DNA of 64,000 nt from an uncultured Lachnospiraceae bacterium (GTDB lineage: Bacteria; Bacillota; Clostridia; Lachnospirales; Lachnospiraceae): positions 1 to 64,000 of the forward strand of contig CAJUNP010000001.1 of assembly GCA_910587935.1 (NCBI GenBank). Reading direction: 5' to 3'. The notes below the pieces were generated by a model. The model saw only the letters and a program-made list of their open reading frames with translations, did not search any database and was not told the origin of the DNA. Positions 33,797 to 43,175 of the stretch are shown here, in pieces (within the stretch, counting starts at the first letter, position 1; the number at the start of each line of letters is the position of its first letter). The position numbers were made by a program, and so were the translations under genes.

Positions 33797-35605
33797 ATGA
33801 AGAACAGGGAAAAAAACAGGGGAACGTGGGATCTGTTTATCAGCTTTTCGGTTACGGCTGTAATGTTCGTGGTATTCAGACTTTTTACGGATTTCATTTT
33901 TCTTACGAATGATGATATGTATCTGCAGGCGATCGTATCCGGCGAGCTTTCCGGTACGCCCCGGGCGCATATGATTTATTCCAATTACATATTGGGTCTG
34001 ATTTTAAGCGGTCTGTACACAATCAGCGTACAGGTGCCCTGGTATGGGATCTATCTGACAGCAATGTGTTTTTTATGTTTTTGGGCCGTTTTATACAGGT
34101 GCCTTTCGTTTTGCAGGAGTTTTCGGGTTTATCCGGCTGTTATCGTTTTGTTTGCCGTGCTGGGTTTTTGCGCGGTTTTCAGGCATGTGGCCATGCTGCA
34201 ATATACGGTGGTGGCGGCGCTTGCCGGATCAACGGCGGTTTTTCTGGCTTTAACGGCGGAGCTTACGTGTTCCCGCAGGGAATTGACCCTGAATTATGCG
34301 GCGGTTGTTTTGTTTGCCTCGGCAAGTCTGCTGATCCGGGAAAAAGTATTTTTTATGATGGCGCCTTTTGCTGCCTGCGGGTGGCTGGGAAAATGGCTTT
34401 GCGAGAAAGAAAAAACAAAAGAGACGGGCAGGCGTTATCTTTTTCTTTTCCTTGGAATTTTCACAGTGATGCTGGCGCTTTGCGGTGCGGACCGGCTGGC
34501 ATACCGGCTGGGGGAGGACAAAGAAGCCTGGCTGGAATACAAAGCTTATAACCGGGCGAGAGAAGAGATTCTGGATTATCAGGGATTTCCGGATTATGAC
34601 GCCAACGAAGCGTTCTATCTGGAACTTGGTATCGGAAGAGAAGCTTTTTTGGGGGCGCAGAACTATTACCTGCTGCTTCCCCAGGATGCTTTTTACGGGG
34701 AAAGCATGGAACGGATTGCATCCCTCGCCCGTGCGAATAAAAAATCTTCGGAAAACCTGCCGGACAGCTTTTCGCGCGTGTGCAGGGAATTTCTGCGCTG
34801 TAACGCAAATTATTCCGACCGCCCCATGAATGTTGTTGTTTACTGCGTATGGATTGTTATGGCGGCTTTAGCGTTTTTAACGCGTAAAAAAGAACTCCTG
34901 ATACGGCTGGCCCTGGTATTTCTGGCAAGAATGGGGATGTGGGGCGTGATTCTGTATCAGGGCAGATACCCGGACCGCATTACGCAAAGCTTATACCTTG
35001 TGGAATTGTTGATGCTGCTTGCCTTATTTCTTGCCTATTGTAAAGAAGTTAAGGCGGGATGGGCAAAGAAGTATTATAAAGGATTTTTATGGGGGGCGGC
35101 GTTATTTGTCTGTATTCCCTCTTTCTATATCGGACTGCAGAAAGCTTTGGCGGTAAAAGGAGAAAACGCGGGTAAACTGTATTTTGGGATTTCTTACAGG
35201 CAGCTAAAGGAATATTGCGCACAAAATTCTGACAGTTTATATTTGATTGATATGAATTCTGCCAGTTTTTTTACCGATTCCGTTTTTGGGACTCCGGACA
35301 AAGAGAAAGATTTATGCCGTAATCTTCTGCCTCTCGGAAGCTGGCCGGTAAAAAGCCCTCTGACTGCGGAAAATCTTAAAAGGTACGGAGTTAATGATCC
35401 GAAAGAGGATTTGTGTGACAGGGATCATATTTTCTTTGTTTTTAAAGATTCCGAAGCCACGCCCACTGCGTATCTGACGGAATTTTACAATGCGGAATAC
35501 GGGGAAAACGGTTTTGGCGGCGAAGTTGTGCTGGAACAGGTAGATACGGTAGTCACCGATGTGGATATTTCCTATGGAATCTGGCAGCTGAAAACGATGG
35601 AGTAG
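33797..35605 (+). CDS. Large multi-pass membrane protein, paralogue of the 43153 protein
   Basis: A 602-residue protein from ATG 33797 with AGGTGG upstream; the in-frame ATG at 33734 lies inside pseC. After the first helix comes FLTNDDMYLQAIVSGELSGT, an acidic first-loop motif as expected for GT-C enzymes. About ten helices follow, with GRYPDRITQSLYLVELLML before a soluble C-terminal tail of about 150 residues. The protein at 43153 shares the same motifs at the same positions, so the two are paralogues. Function unknown; a role in transferring sugars to a lipid-linked or surface glycan is inferred. Confidence 0.6.
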   Translation: MKNREKNRGTWDLFISFSVTAVMFVVFRLFTDFIFLTNDDMYLQAIVSGELSGTPRAHMIYSNYILGLILSGLYTISVQVPWYGIYLTAMCFLCFWAVLYRCLSFCRSFRVYPAVIVLFAVLGFCAVFRHVAMLQYTVVAALAGSTAVFLALTAELTCSRRELTLNYAAVVLFASASLLIREKVFFMMAPFAACGWLGKWLCEKEKTKETGRRYLFLFLGIFTVMLALCGADRLAYRLGEDKEAWLEYKAYNRAREEILDYQGFPDYDANEAFYLELGIGREAFLGAQNYYLLLPQDAFYGESMERIASLARANKKSSENLPDSFSRVCREFLRCNANYSDRPMNVVVYCVWIVMAALAFLTRKKELLIRLALVFLARMGMWGVILYQGRYPDRITQSLYLVELLMLLALFLAYCKEVKAGWAKKYYKGFLWGAALFVCIPSFYIGLQKALAVKGENAGKLYFGISYRQLKEYCAQNSDSLYLIDMNSASFFTDSVFGTPDKEKDLCRNLLPLGSWPVKSPLTAENLKRYGVNDPKEDLCDRDHIFFVFKDSEATPTAYLTEFYNAEYGENGFGGEVVLEQVDTVVTDVDISYGIWQLKTME

Positions 35606-35608
35606 CGC

Positions 35609-36493
35609 ATGGGTATAAAATGGGAGAAAGAAAAAATTAACAGCATTAAGAAATGGCTTCTGCCTGCGGTCTCCGTACTGGCAGTGTTGTTCCTGCTTGG
35701 AATCACCGCGCTGCGGGTATACGATAAAAAGGACGGACAGTACGGGATTGTCTGTCTGGGAGACAGCATTATCGGAAATGTCCGGGACGAGACCAGCGTG
35801 ACTTCCGTAATGGAGGAAATTCTGCAGGAGCCGGTGGCCAATACCGCTTTTGGGGGTACATGCGCTTCTCTGGGAAACACGATGCACCGGTCTGTTTTTT
35901 ATGAAGATTCCATGAATCTTGCCAGCCTGGCGGACGCCATAGCATATAAGGACTTTGACGTGCAGTTTTATGACATTTCCTCTAACAATTTTGGACTGGG
36001 CTATTTTAAGGAAGGCCTTGAGCTGCTGGCGGAAATTGATTTTGAAAAGGTGCGTATTGTTTTTATCGAACATGGAATTAATGATTTCAGTGCGGGAAGG
36101 CCATTGGATAACGAGAAGGATCCGTATGATATCTATACTTACGGCGGAGCGCTTCGCTATACCGTTGAAAAACTGAAAAAAGAGTATCCGCATCTTTGCC
36201 TGGTGCTGGTAACGCCGCTTTACTGTTATTTTCAGGAAAACGGAGAACGGGCATTAGACAGTGAAAGCTCGGATTTCGGATACGGTCCTCTGGAAAATTA
36301 TGTGGAACTGGAACTGGAAATTGCAAGAGAGTATGGACTGCCCTGTATTGACAATTTTCATAATATGGGAATTAACAGTGAAAATGTTGACGAATATACG
36401 GAAGATGGAATTCATCTGAACGAAAAAGGCCGTCGGCTTCTTGCAGAAGCGCTTGCAAATTACGTAATAACGAATGTAGATAATTCAAATTAA
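35609..36493 (+). CDS. Membrane-anchored SGNH/GDSL hydrolase
   Basis: A 294-residue protein with an N-terminal helix at about residues 16-36, then an external SGNH domain. Catalytic blocks are visible: GDS at residues 51-53 (Ser53), a GND-like segment in EHGINDF, and the Asp/His pair in EDGIHLN near the C-terminus. Such proteins remove or add O-acetyl groups on polysaccharides. It starts three bases after the membrane protein gene and may edit the acyl pattern of the same glycan, possibly with the acyltransferase-3 protein at 39083. Confidence 0.8.
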   Translation: MGIKWEKEKINSIKKWLLPAVSVLAVLFLLGITALRVYDKKDGQYGIVCLGDSIIGNVRDETSVTSVMEEILQEPVANTAFGGTCASLGNTMHRSVFYEDSMNLASLADAIAYKDFDVQFYDISSNNFGLGYFKEGLELLAEIDFEKVRIVFIEHGINDFSAGRPLDNEKDPYDIYTYGGALRYTVEKLKKEYPHLCLVLVTPLYCYFQENGERALDSESSDFGYGPLENYVELELEIAREYGLPCIDNFHNMGINSENVDEYTEDGIHLNEKGRRLLAEALANYVITNVDNSN

Positions 36494-36499
36494 AACCAA

Positions 36500-36516
36500 A
36501 TCGACATAAAACGACA
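36500..36516 (-). promoter_or_regulatory. Tandem Spo0A-box-like motifs upstream of the GtrIII-like gene
   Basis: On the minus strand TGTCGAT (36506-36500) and TGTCGTT (36516-36510) resemble the 0A box TGTCGAA (6 and 5 of 7 bases). They have the same orientation and lie exactly 10 bases apart, the spacing of tandem Spo0A sites. They sit in an 85-base gap before the gene at 36579. Short motifs like this can arise by chance. Confidence 0.25.
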
Positions 36517-36578
36517 AATTATTTAATCCTGATTTAACAAAAACGACTGTTTTGACTGTCATAAGGAGTGTTTTATAT

Positions 36579-38126
36579 ATGAAAACCCCAGGGGAAGCAT
36601 TACATGTATTAAAAACGCATATTAAAAAAAGCTGGAAAATAGCCTTTTTATCGGCTTTTCTTGCAGGTTTGCTGATTCATCTGCCGGTATGGACCATGGA
36701 TGCGCCCAATCATGACGGACTTGCAAGCGTGTATTTTGATCAGAACATGATTACCTCCGGAAGATGGTTTCTGACAGTAGCCTGTGGCATATCGTCCTAT
36801 TATACGCTTCCGTGGCTGATCGGAATCTTTTCTTTGTTGTGTGTTTCGATAACATGCGTTATACTTATAGAATTACTGGAAGTTAAGCATACGGAATGGA
36901 TTGTTTTAACCAGTGTGTTGTTTGTGTCTTTTCCGGCGCTTGCTTCCACCTATGCCTATATTTTTACGGCGGACGGTTATATGTTTGCTTTGCTGCTTTC
37001 CGTATTGGCCGTATATCTGACGAAACGGTACAGACGGGGGTTTTGGGCAGGCGGGCTTTGTCTGGCGTTCAGTATGGGAACGTATCAGGCGTATCTTTCC
37101 GTCTGTATGCTTCTCTGCCTGTACGTATTGGCACAGAGGTTTACGGAAGAAGGAAGCCTGAAAGAAAAAGCGTTTTATGTTTCCCGGTTTCTGGGTATGG
37201 GTGTGACAGGCGTAAGCCTGTATTATGTAATTTTGCAGATTTTACTGAAAGCGGAAGGAAAAGCGCTGGATACGTATCAGGGAATCAGCGATATGACGTC
37301 GGTCGGCGGCGCCAGTCTGATTCATACTATCCGGAATATGTATAAAGATTTTTTTGTATTTGTATTCCGGGGCAATATTCTCAGTAATAATATATTTTCT
37401 CTGACGGCGGCGCTGGCATTGGCGGTTTTGTTTTTAACGGCGGCGCTGCGTCTGGTGAAGAAATACTATAAATCCTGGTGGTTTTGGGGGACTTTTGCAG
37501 TTTTTGCGGCAGTGTTTCCTCTTGCGGCCAACATTATTATATTTGTTTCGCCTCAGGTGGGATATCATTTGCTGATGCGGTATCAATATGTTTTTCTGCT
37601 GCTGTTTTGCGTGGCTTTTGTGGAAAAATACGGAACCGGCAGGGGAGAAGCATGGAGACAGTGGTTATTGCTTGGAGCCGGAACGGTTTTTTGTGTAAAT
37701 TTTGCGGTTTCCGTAAATATCGGTTACGGAAATCTCCAGAAACGTTATGAAAAGACATATGCTTACTGTGTCCGCCTCGCCGACCGAATTGAGCAGACAG
37801 AAGGCTATTATACCGGTATGCCGGTGGTTATCATGGGCGTTGTGGGGGAGCAAAACTTCCCGCCTACGGATATTACCACGTCTGTTACGGGGAATATGAT
37901 CGGCCTGTGCGGCGACTATCTGTGTTACACGGGGCCGAATTATAAAGATTTTTTTAAACATTACCTTGGAATTACCATAGAAGTCGTGGAACAGGACGTA
38001 GTGGGGCAAATTTATAACACATCGGAAATATACCAGTCTTTGGACAGCTTTCCCGGTGCAAACTGCACAAAGGTAGTAGACGGAATGTTGTATGTCAAGA
38101 CCGAAAATAAACTGGAGGAATATTAA
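36579..38126 (+). CDS. Glucosyltransferase-domain membrane protein (GtrIII-like)
   Basis: A 515-residue multi-pass protein from ATG 36579; AAGGAG lies about ten bases upstream, and the TTG at 36552 is less likely. The N-terminal region WKIAFLSAFLAGLLIHLPVW, followed by MDAPNHDGLA and SGRWFL, matches the Glucos_trans_II family of phage-type serotype-converting glucosyltransferases. Those take glucose from undecaprenyl-phosphate and add it to a glycan outside the membrane. The next gene is a GtrB-like enzyme that makes such a donor, so the two form a Gtr-type pair. No GtrA flippase is seen. Confidence 0.78.
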   Translation: MKTPGEALHVLKTHIKKSWKIAFLSAFLAGLLIHLPVWTMDAPNHDGLASVYFDQNMITSGRWFLTVACGISSYYTLPWLIGIFSLLCVSITCVILIELLEVKHTEWIVLTSVLFVSFPALASTYAYIFTADGYMFALLLSVLAVYLTKRYRRGFWAGGLCLAFSMGTYQAYLSVCMLLCLYVLAQRFTEEGSLKEKAFYVSRFLGMGVTGVSLYYVILQILLKAEGKALDTYQGISDMTSVGGASLIHTIRNMYKDFFVFVFRGNILSNNIFSLTAALALAVLFLTAALRLVKKYYKSWWFWGTFAVFAAVFPLAANIIIFVSPQVGYHLLMRYQYVFLLLFCVAFVEKYGTGRGEAWRQWLLLGAGTVFCVNFAVSVNIGYGNLQKRYEKTYAYCVRLADRIEQTEGYYTGMPVVIMGVVGEQNFPPTDITTSVTGNMIGLCGDYLCYTGPNYKDFFKHYLGITIEVVEQDVVGQIYNTSEIYQSLDSFPGANCTKVVDGMLYVKTENKLEEY

Positions 38127-39065
38127 GTGGCAGTGCTATCCGTGATTTTACCGTCTTATAATGAACAGAAGAATATTTCCAACACGGCGCAGGTTCTGGC
38201 GGAGCTGTTTGAAAGAGAACAGATCGACTATGAGCTGATTTTTGTCAGCGACGGCTCGGCGGACGGGACCTATGAAGCTGTCTGTGAAGAAAAGAAGAAA
38301 AATTCAAGAGTCAAGGGAATGGAATTTTCCCGTAATTTCGGAAAAGAGGCTTCCATTTTTGCCGGACTTTCCGTGGCGGTAGGGGACGCCTGCGTGGTGA
38401 TGGACTGCGATCTGCAGCATCCGCCCGAGACGGTTCCCGAAATGTATCGGCTGTGGGAGCAGGGCTATGAGGTCGTGGAGGGCATAAAGTCTCGCAGGGG
38501 AAAAGAAAGCCTGTTTCATCGCAGCTTTGCCGGGCTGTTTTACGGAATCATGAGCCGGCTGATTAAAATGGATATGAAAGCGTCTTCCGATTTTAAGCTT
38601 TTAGACCGGAAGGTGGTTAATGTGCTGCTTGGATTAAAGGAAAGGAATACATTTTTCCGGGCGCTGACCTTTTGGGCGGGATTTCGTTCCACTACGGTAG
38701 AATACGAAGTGCAGGAGCGTCAATACGGAGAAAGTAAGTGGTCTTACAGCAGCCTTTTTAGCTATGCCATTCAGAACGCTACCTCATTCAGCACGCTTCC
38801 GTTACAGCTGGTAACACTGATGGGGATGGTCTGCATCGGGTTCAGTCTGATTCTGGCGGTACAGACCCTGGTAAAATATTTTATGGGAACGGCGGTGGAA
38901 GGTTTTACAACCGTGATTCTGCTGATTTTGATAGTAGGCGGTTTTATCATGCTGAGTCTGGGGATTATCGGACATTATCTGGCAAGGATTTATGAAGAGG
39001 TGAAAGGACGTCCCAAATATATAATCAAACAGATGACGGATAATATCCGTGGGAATATGGAATAG
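38127..39065 (+). CDS. Polyprenyl-phosphate glycosyltransferase (GtrB-like GT2)
   Basis: A 312-residue GT2 with ILPSYNEQKNI, FVSDGSADGT, FSRNFGKEASIFAGL, the metal site MDCDLQHPP and two C-terminal membrane helices (about residues 230-295). It starts at GTG 38127 directly after the GtrIII-like gene stop, with GGAGGA upstream. The enzyme would charge undecaprenyl phosphate with a sugar, probably glucose, for its upstream partner. It closely resembles the enzyme at 6138 in motif set. Confidence 0.87.
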   Translation: MAVLSVILPSYNEQKNISNTAQVLAELFEREQIDYELIFVSDGSADGTYEAVCEEKKKNSRVKGMEFSRNFGKEASIFAGLSVAVGDACVVMDCDLQHPPETVPEMYRLWEQGYEVVEGIKSRRGKESLFHRSFAGLFYGIMSRLIKMDMKASSDFKLLDRKVVNVLLGLKERNTFFRALTFWAGFRSTTVEYEVQERQYGESKWSYSSLFSYAIQNATSFSTLPLQLVTLMGMVCIGFSLILAVQTLVKYFMGTAVEGFTTVILLILIVGGFIMLSLGIIGHYLARIYEEVKGRPKYIIKQMTDNIRGNME

Positions 39066-39082
39066 AAAGGATTTTAAAATAC

Positions 39083-40165
39083 ATGTCTGTAACGAAACAA
39101 AACGGAAAAGCTGCCAGACAGGCCGGTATTGAACTGCTGCGCTGCATCGCCATGCTGATGGTCATTACGCTGCATTATCTGGATAAGGGAGGCGTTTTGA
39201 TTCCGCTGTCCCAAAAACAGTCTCCGGCCGGTTATGCCGCGTGGCTTTTGGAAGCCTTCTGCATTGTGGCGGTAAATGTTTATGTGCTGGTCAGCGGTTA
39301 TTTTCTGACGGAGTCAGGCTTTAAATTAAAAAGATTTATAGTGTTGGCCGGGCAGATTTTATTTTATTCGCTGCTTATTCCCCTGGCGCTGATTTTATGT
39401 GGGAAGCTTTCCGTATCGGAGTTGACTCTGTATGATTTTCTGTTTTATCTTCTGCCTGTCCAGATGAAGCATTACTGGTTTGGAACCGCATATATCCTGA
39501 TGTATTTGTTTGTCCCTGTGTTGTCCGCAGGAGTAAAGCAGCTTTCAGAAAAACAGCTTCGGGGAATGATTTGTCTGTTGATTCTCGTATTCAGCGTGGC
39601 AAAATCCGTTCTGCCTTTTCAGCTGGCAATTGATAACGAAGGGTACGATGTCGTCTGGTTTCTGTGTCTTTTTCTGATAGCGGCTTATTTCCGGCTTTAC
39701 GGCTGTAATGGAATGAAAAAAAGCGGCCGTGGCTGGCTCCTTTATGCAGCCGGCAGCTGCGGTATTTTTCTGCTTTCCCTGCTCATTGCTTATTTCAGCA
39801 ACCGGTTTGGAAAATTTGCTTATTTCATCGGAAGCCCGTATCATTACAATCATATTTTATGCCTTCTGGCGGCCGTGGGCCTGTTTTTTGCTTTCCTTCA
39901 CTGGGATATACCGGAAGGCTTATTCGCAAAAGTCGTCAGGCGGATAGCCCCCTATACGTTCGGCGTTTATCTGCTGCATGAAAATGCCGCAGTCAAGTTT
40001 CTGTGGCCGGAGCTTATGGGAATGAGTGAAAGTATGGCGGGAAATTTATCCCCGCTGCATTGGATCCGAACAATCCTTTTGATTTTCACCGTGGGAATAT
40101 TCGTTGACTTTGGAAGAAGCCTGCTGTTTGCGGGTATCGGGAAGCTGTTTGTAAGGAGAAAATAA
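39083..40165 (+). CDS. Acyltransferase family 3 membrane protein
   Basis: A 360-residue protein with about ten membrane helices. The conserved first-helix region QAGIELLRCIAMLMVITLHY, with the catalytic-type His, marks the acyltransferase_3 family, which moves acyl groups, usually acetyl, across the membrane to modify surface glycans. VNVYVLVSGYFL follows in helix 2. It lies between a GtrB-like gene and another membrane protein, so it probably O-acylates the polysaccharide or its side branch. Confidence 0.85.
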   Translation: MSVTKQNGKAARQAGIELLRCIAMLMVITLHYLDKGGVLIPLSQKQSPAGYAAWLLEAFCIVAVNVYVLVSGYFLTESGFKLKRFIVLAGQILFYSLLIPLALILCGKLSVSELTLYDFLFYLLPVQMKHYWFGTAYILMYLFVPVLSAGVKQLSEKQLRGMICLLILVFSVAKSVLPFQLAIDNEGYDVVWFLCLFLIAAYFRLYGCNGMKKSGRGWLLYAAGSCGIFLLSLLIAYFSNRFGKFAYFIGSPYHYNHILCLLAAVGLFFAFLHWDIPEGLFAKVVRRIAPYTFGVYLLHENAAVKFLWPELMGMSESMAGNLSPLHWIRTILLIFTVGIFVDFGRSLLFAGIGKLFVRRK

Positions 40166-41986
40166 GTGGGGAACTTGAAAAATAAAAATTTGCAAAAAAT
40201 TGTATATCAGTGGCTGATTCCTCTCTGTCTGCTTTTGTACCCTCTGGCTAAGACCGTTTTGGGAGTCGATTATATGGACAGCATGTACAGTCCGGGAAAT
40301 TTTGTGTTTTTTCCGCAGATGGAAGGAACCTGGGTGGTGGCTACGTTTCTGGCCAATGTGATCGGATACGGCATAACCCTGCTTCCGGGGGCGGGTACGT
40401 ATCTGGGACTGCGCGTTTATACGAATCTTTTTATCAGTCTGATGGCGCTTATTTCCTACTTCTGGCTTAAAAAACGGATTCCCGCGTGGATGGCGGCGCT
40501 TGGAGAGATGATTGCGATCGGTCTGTGCTGGTGCCCTACTACGATTCTGTATAATTACCTGACATACCTTTTTATGTTGGTATCGCTTCTTTTTCTTTAC
40601 AAAGGTCTGACAGAAGAAAAAAAGATATGTCTTGTGGCGGCGGGTGTCTTTTTGGGGTTAAATTTGTTTGTTCGTTTTCCCAATATAATAGAAACCGGCT
40701 TTATTGTGGCGGTATGGTTTTACGGATTTCTGAAAAGAAAAAAACCATTACAGGTGTTATTTGACACAATATGGTGTATGTGCGGATATTTTCTCAGCGT
40801 GGCCGTCCTGATGGGAATTCTTATTTTGCTCTACGGCGCGGATTCTTACGCCGCAATGATACGGTCTTTGTTTTCCATGACCGATACCGCGTCTTCCTAC
40901 AAGCCTGTGGAGATGCTTCTGGCAATCGTAAGAGAATATTGGAAAGGTTTAAAATGGCCTCTGGGAATGGCGGCGTATGCGCTTGCGGCAGGCGGGGCTT
41001 TCGGCTTGCTGAAAAATCGTTTTCAGTGGGTAAAAAAGGGAATTACAGTGCTGGGAATTTTAGTGCTGCTGCGTTTTTATTATGCGAAGGGCATGTTCAA
41101 TATCAATTATCACAGTTATCCTTCCATATTCCAGTGGGGTGTCTGTTTCCTGATTCTGACCGTGCTTGTATGGGTGATGAGTCTGTTCCATTCCAAAGTG
41201 CGGGCGGAACGGAAGCTGTTATATATGCTGCTCCTGCTGGTGATTGTGATTACTCCTGTCGGAAGCAATAATAATCTGTTTCCCATAATGAATAATCTCT
41301 TTTTAGTAGCGCCGGTGGCCATATACAGTTTCAGCCATATCATTGCGAAGGGAAAAAAATGCATTTATGCCTTTCCTGCCCGGGCCATGCTCGCGGCCGT
41401 GATAACCGCGGTATTTGTACAAAGCCTGGGATTCGGACTTACTTTTTCCTTCCGGGGCTCCCGGGAAGGAGAAAAAAGGGATACAAAAATTACAAATAAT
41501 GTTATACTGAAAGGCATGTACACCAATGCCGAAAAAGCGCAGGCCATCAGTGAACTGACGGAATACTGGGAAACACATCACGGGCAGGTACGGATTGGAG
41601 AGTCCGGCACAGATTCCGTACTGCTGTTTGGACATATTCCCGGGGTATCCTACTTTTTGAATGTTCCCAGCGCTCTTTCTACCAGCTGGCCGGATCTTGC
41701 CTCTTATACCACGGCGCAGTTTGAAGCCGATATGGAAGAGCTTAAAGATGGAATTGCTTCCGGAAAAGAAAAAAAGCCGACGGTTATCATAAGCTATGGC
41801 GTATACGGCGTCATTACCGATGATGCAAATGTGATGGAGTGGTATGAAAATAATATAGAATCGGGAGAAGAGGGGATTGCGTCCATGCAAAGCAGTGAGA
41901 AGCTCGCGTATCTGGCGGACTTTCTTCAGGAATATGGATACAGGCCGGCTTTTATAAATAAGCGTTTTGTGGCCTATGAACCATAA
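40166..41986 (+). CDS. Large multi-pass membrane protein, putative GT-C
   Basis: A 606-residue protein starting at GTG 40166, directly after the preceding stop and after AAGGAG. It shows LGVDYMDSMYSPGNFVFFP in the first external loop (about residues 28-46), an acidic pattern compatible with GT-C catalysis. About eleven helices are followed by a soluble C-terminal domain of about 160 residues that includes FGHIPGVSYFLNVPS. I do not recognise a named family. It is distinct in sequence from the 33797/43153 pair. Confidence 0.55.
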   Translation: MGNLKNKNLQKIVYQWLIPLCLLLYPLAKTVLGVDYMDSMYSPGNFVFFPQMEGTWVVATFLANVIGYGITLLPGAGTYLGLRVYTNLFISLMALISYFWLKKRIPAWMAALGEMIAIGLCWCPTTILYNYLTYLFMLVSLLFLYKGLTEEKKICLVAAGVFLGLNLFVRFPNIIETGFIVAVWFYGFLKRKKPLQVLFDTIWCMCGYFLSVAVLMGILILLYGADSYAAMIRSLFSMTDTASSYKPVEMLLAIVREYWKGLKWPLGMAAYALAAGGAFGLLKNRFQWVKKGITVLGILVLLRFYYAKGMFNINYHSYPSIFQWGVCFLILTVLVWVMSLFHSKVRAERKLLYMLLLLVIVITPVGSNNNLFPIMNNLFLVAPVAIYSFSHIIAKGKKCIYAFPARAMLAAVITAVFVQSLGFGLTFSFRGSREGEKRDTKITNNVILKGMYTNAEKAQAISELTEYWETHHGQVRIGESGTDSVLLFGHIPGVSYFLNVPSALSTSWPDLASYTTAQFEADMEELKDGIASGKEKKPTVIISYGVYGVITDDANVMEWYENNIESGEEGIASMQSSEKLAYLADFLQEYGYRPAFINKRFVAYEP

Positions 41987-42032
41987 TATTACGGGTGTTA
42001 TGTTAAAACAGAGGGAAAGGACCTGTGTGAAT

Positions 42033-43175
42033 ATGATAAATTTTAATGTGCCTCCTTTTACGGGAAAAGAACTTGATTATATGAAAATTGCAGTAGAAAG
42101 GCAGAAAATCTGCGGAGACGGAATGTTTACCACAAAATGTAACGAGTGGATTGAAAAACAAACGGGTACCGCCAAATGTCTGCTGACTACTTCCTGCACC
42201 CATGCTACGGAGATGGCGGCGCTGCTGGCAGGGATTGAAGCGGGGGATGAGGTGATTATGCCTTCCTATACTTTTGTTTCTACGGCGGATGCGTTTGTGC
42301 TGCGGGGGGCCGTGCCTGTTTTTGTGGATATCCGTCCCGATACCATGAATATTGATGAGAATCTGATCGAGGCCGCCGTTACGGAGAAGACGAAAGCGAT
42401 TGTGCCCGTGCATTATGCCGGAGTCGGCTGTGAAATGGACCGGATTATGGAGATTGCCGGAAAATACCGTCTGACAGTAATTGAAGATGCGGCCCAGGGA
42501 ATTATGTCAACCTATAAAGGACAAGCGCTGGGAACTTTCGGAGAATACGGCGCTTTCAGTTTTCATGAGACAAAGAATTTCAGTATGGGAGAAGGCGGCG
42601 CACTTTTAATAAAAAAACAGGAAGACGTGGAACGTGCCGAAATATTACGCGAAAAAGGAACGAACCGCAGCAAATATTTCAGAGGACAGATTGATAAGTA
42701 TACCTGGGTGGACTTCGGTTCTTCTTATCTTCCCAGCGATATGAACGCCGCTTATTTATACGCGCAGCTGGAGCTGGCGGAGAAGATTACGGATGCCAGG
42801 CTGGCGGTCTGGAATCAGTATCGGGAAGGACTGGCGGAACTGGAGAAAGAAGGACGGATTGAACTTCCCGTTGTTCCAAAAGGCTGCGTTCATAATGCCC
42901 ATATGTTTTACATGAAGGCAAAAGACTTAAAGGAACGAACGGAACTGATCGATTTTCTCAAAACGAACGGAATTCTTGCCGTTTTTCATTATATTCCTCT
43001 GCACACTTCGCCTGCAGGACAAAAGTACGGAAGATTTAAGGGGGAAGATACGTATACCACGAAGGAGAGCGAGCGTCTCTGTCGGCTTCCTCTTTATTAT
43101 GGACTGACGGAAGCCGAGACTTCTTATATTATCGATAAGGTGAAGGAGTTTTATGCAAATCAGAAAGCTTTGTAA
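42033..43175 (+). CDS. wecE: dTDP-4-amino-4,6-dideoxygalactose transaminase (WecE/RffA)
   Basis: A PLP-dependent DegT-family enzyme that makes dTDP-Fuc4N from dTDP-4-dehydro-6-deoxyglucose. WecE-specific features are the start INFNVPPFTGKEL, the PLP lysine in SFHETKNFSMGEGGA, GTNRSKYFRGQ and DKYTWVDFGSSYLPS. The usual length of about 376 residues fits ATG 42033 (380 residues); GTG 42027 is an alternative start. The upstream frame to 41967 overlaps the previous gene. dTDP-sugar precursors (RmlA, RmlB) are not encoded in the window. The product would be a 4-amino sugar open to N-acylation. Confidence 0.92.
   Translation: MINFNVPPFTGKELDYMKIAVERQKICGDGMFTTKCNEWIEKQTGTAKCLLTTSCTHATEMAALLAGIEAGDEVIMPSYTFVSTADAFVLRGAVPVFVDIRPDTMNIDENLIEAAVTEKTKAIVPVHYAGVGCEMDRIMEIAGKYRLTVIEDAAQGIMSTYKGQALGTFGEYGAFSFHETKNFSMGEGGALLIKKQEDVERAEILREKGTNRSKYFRGQIDKYTWVDFGSSYLPSDMNAAYLYAQLELAEKITDARLAVWNQYREGLAELEKEGRIELPVVPKGCVHNAHMFYMKAKDLKERTELIDFLKTNGILAVFHYIPLHTSPAGQKYGRFKGEDTYTTKESERLCRLPLYYGLTEAETSYIIDKVKEFYANQKAL

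Noticed and set aside
36534..36562. TTAACA-N17-TGTCAT as a promoter for the GtrIII-like gene
   Set aside because: The predicted transcription start would fall after the AAGGAG ribosome binding site, leaving a leader too short for initiation.
41967..42032. Longer N-terminus of WecE from ATG 41967
   Set aside because: It overlaps the upstream membrane protein gene and adds residues not found in WecE proteins, which begin at the INFNVPPF segment.
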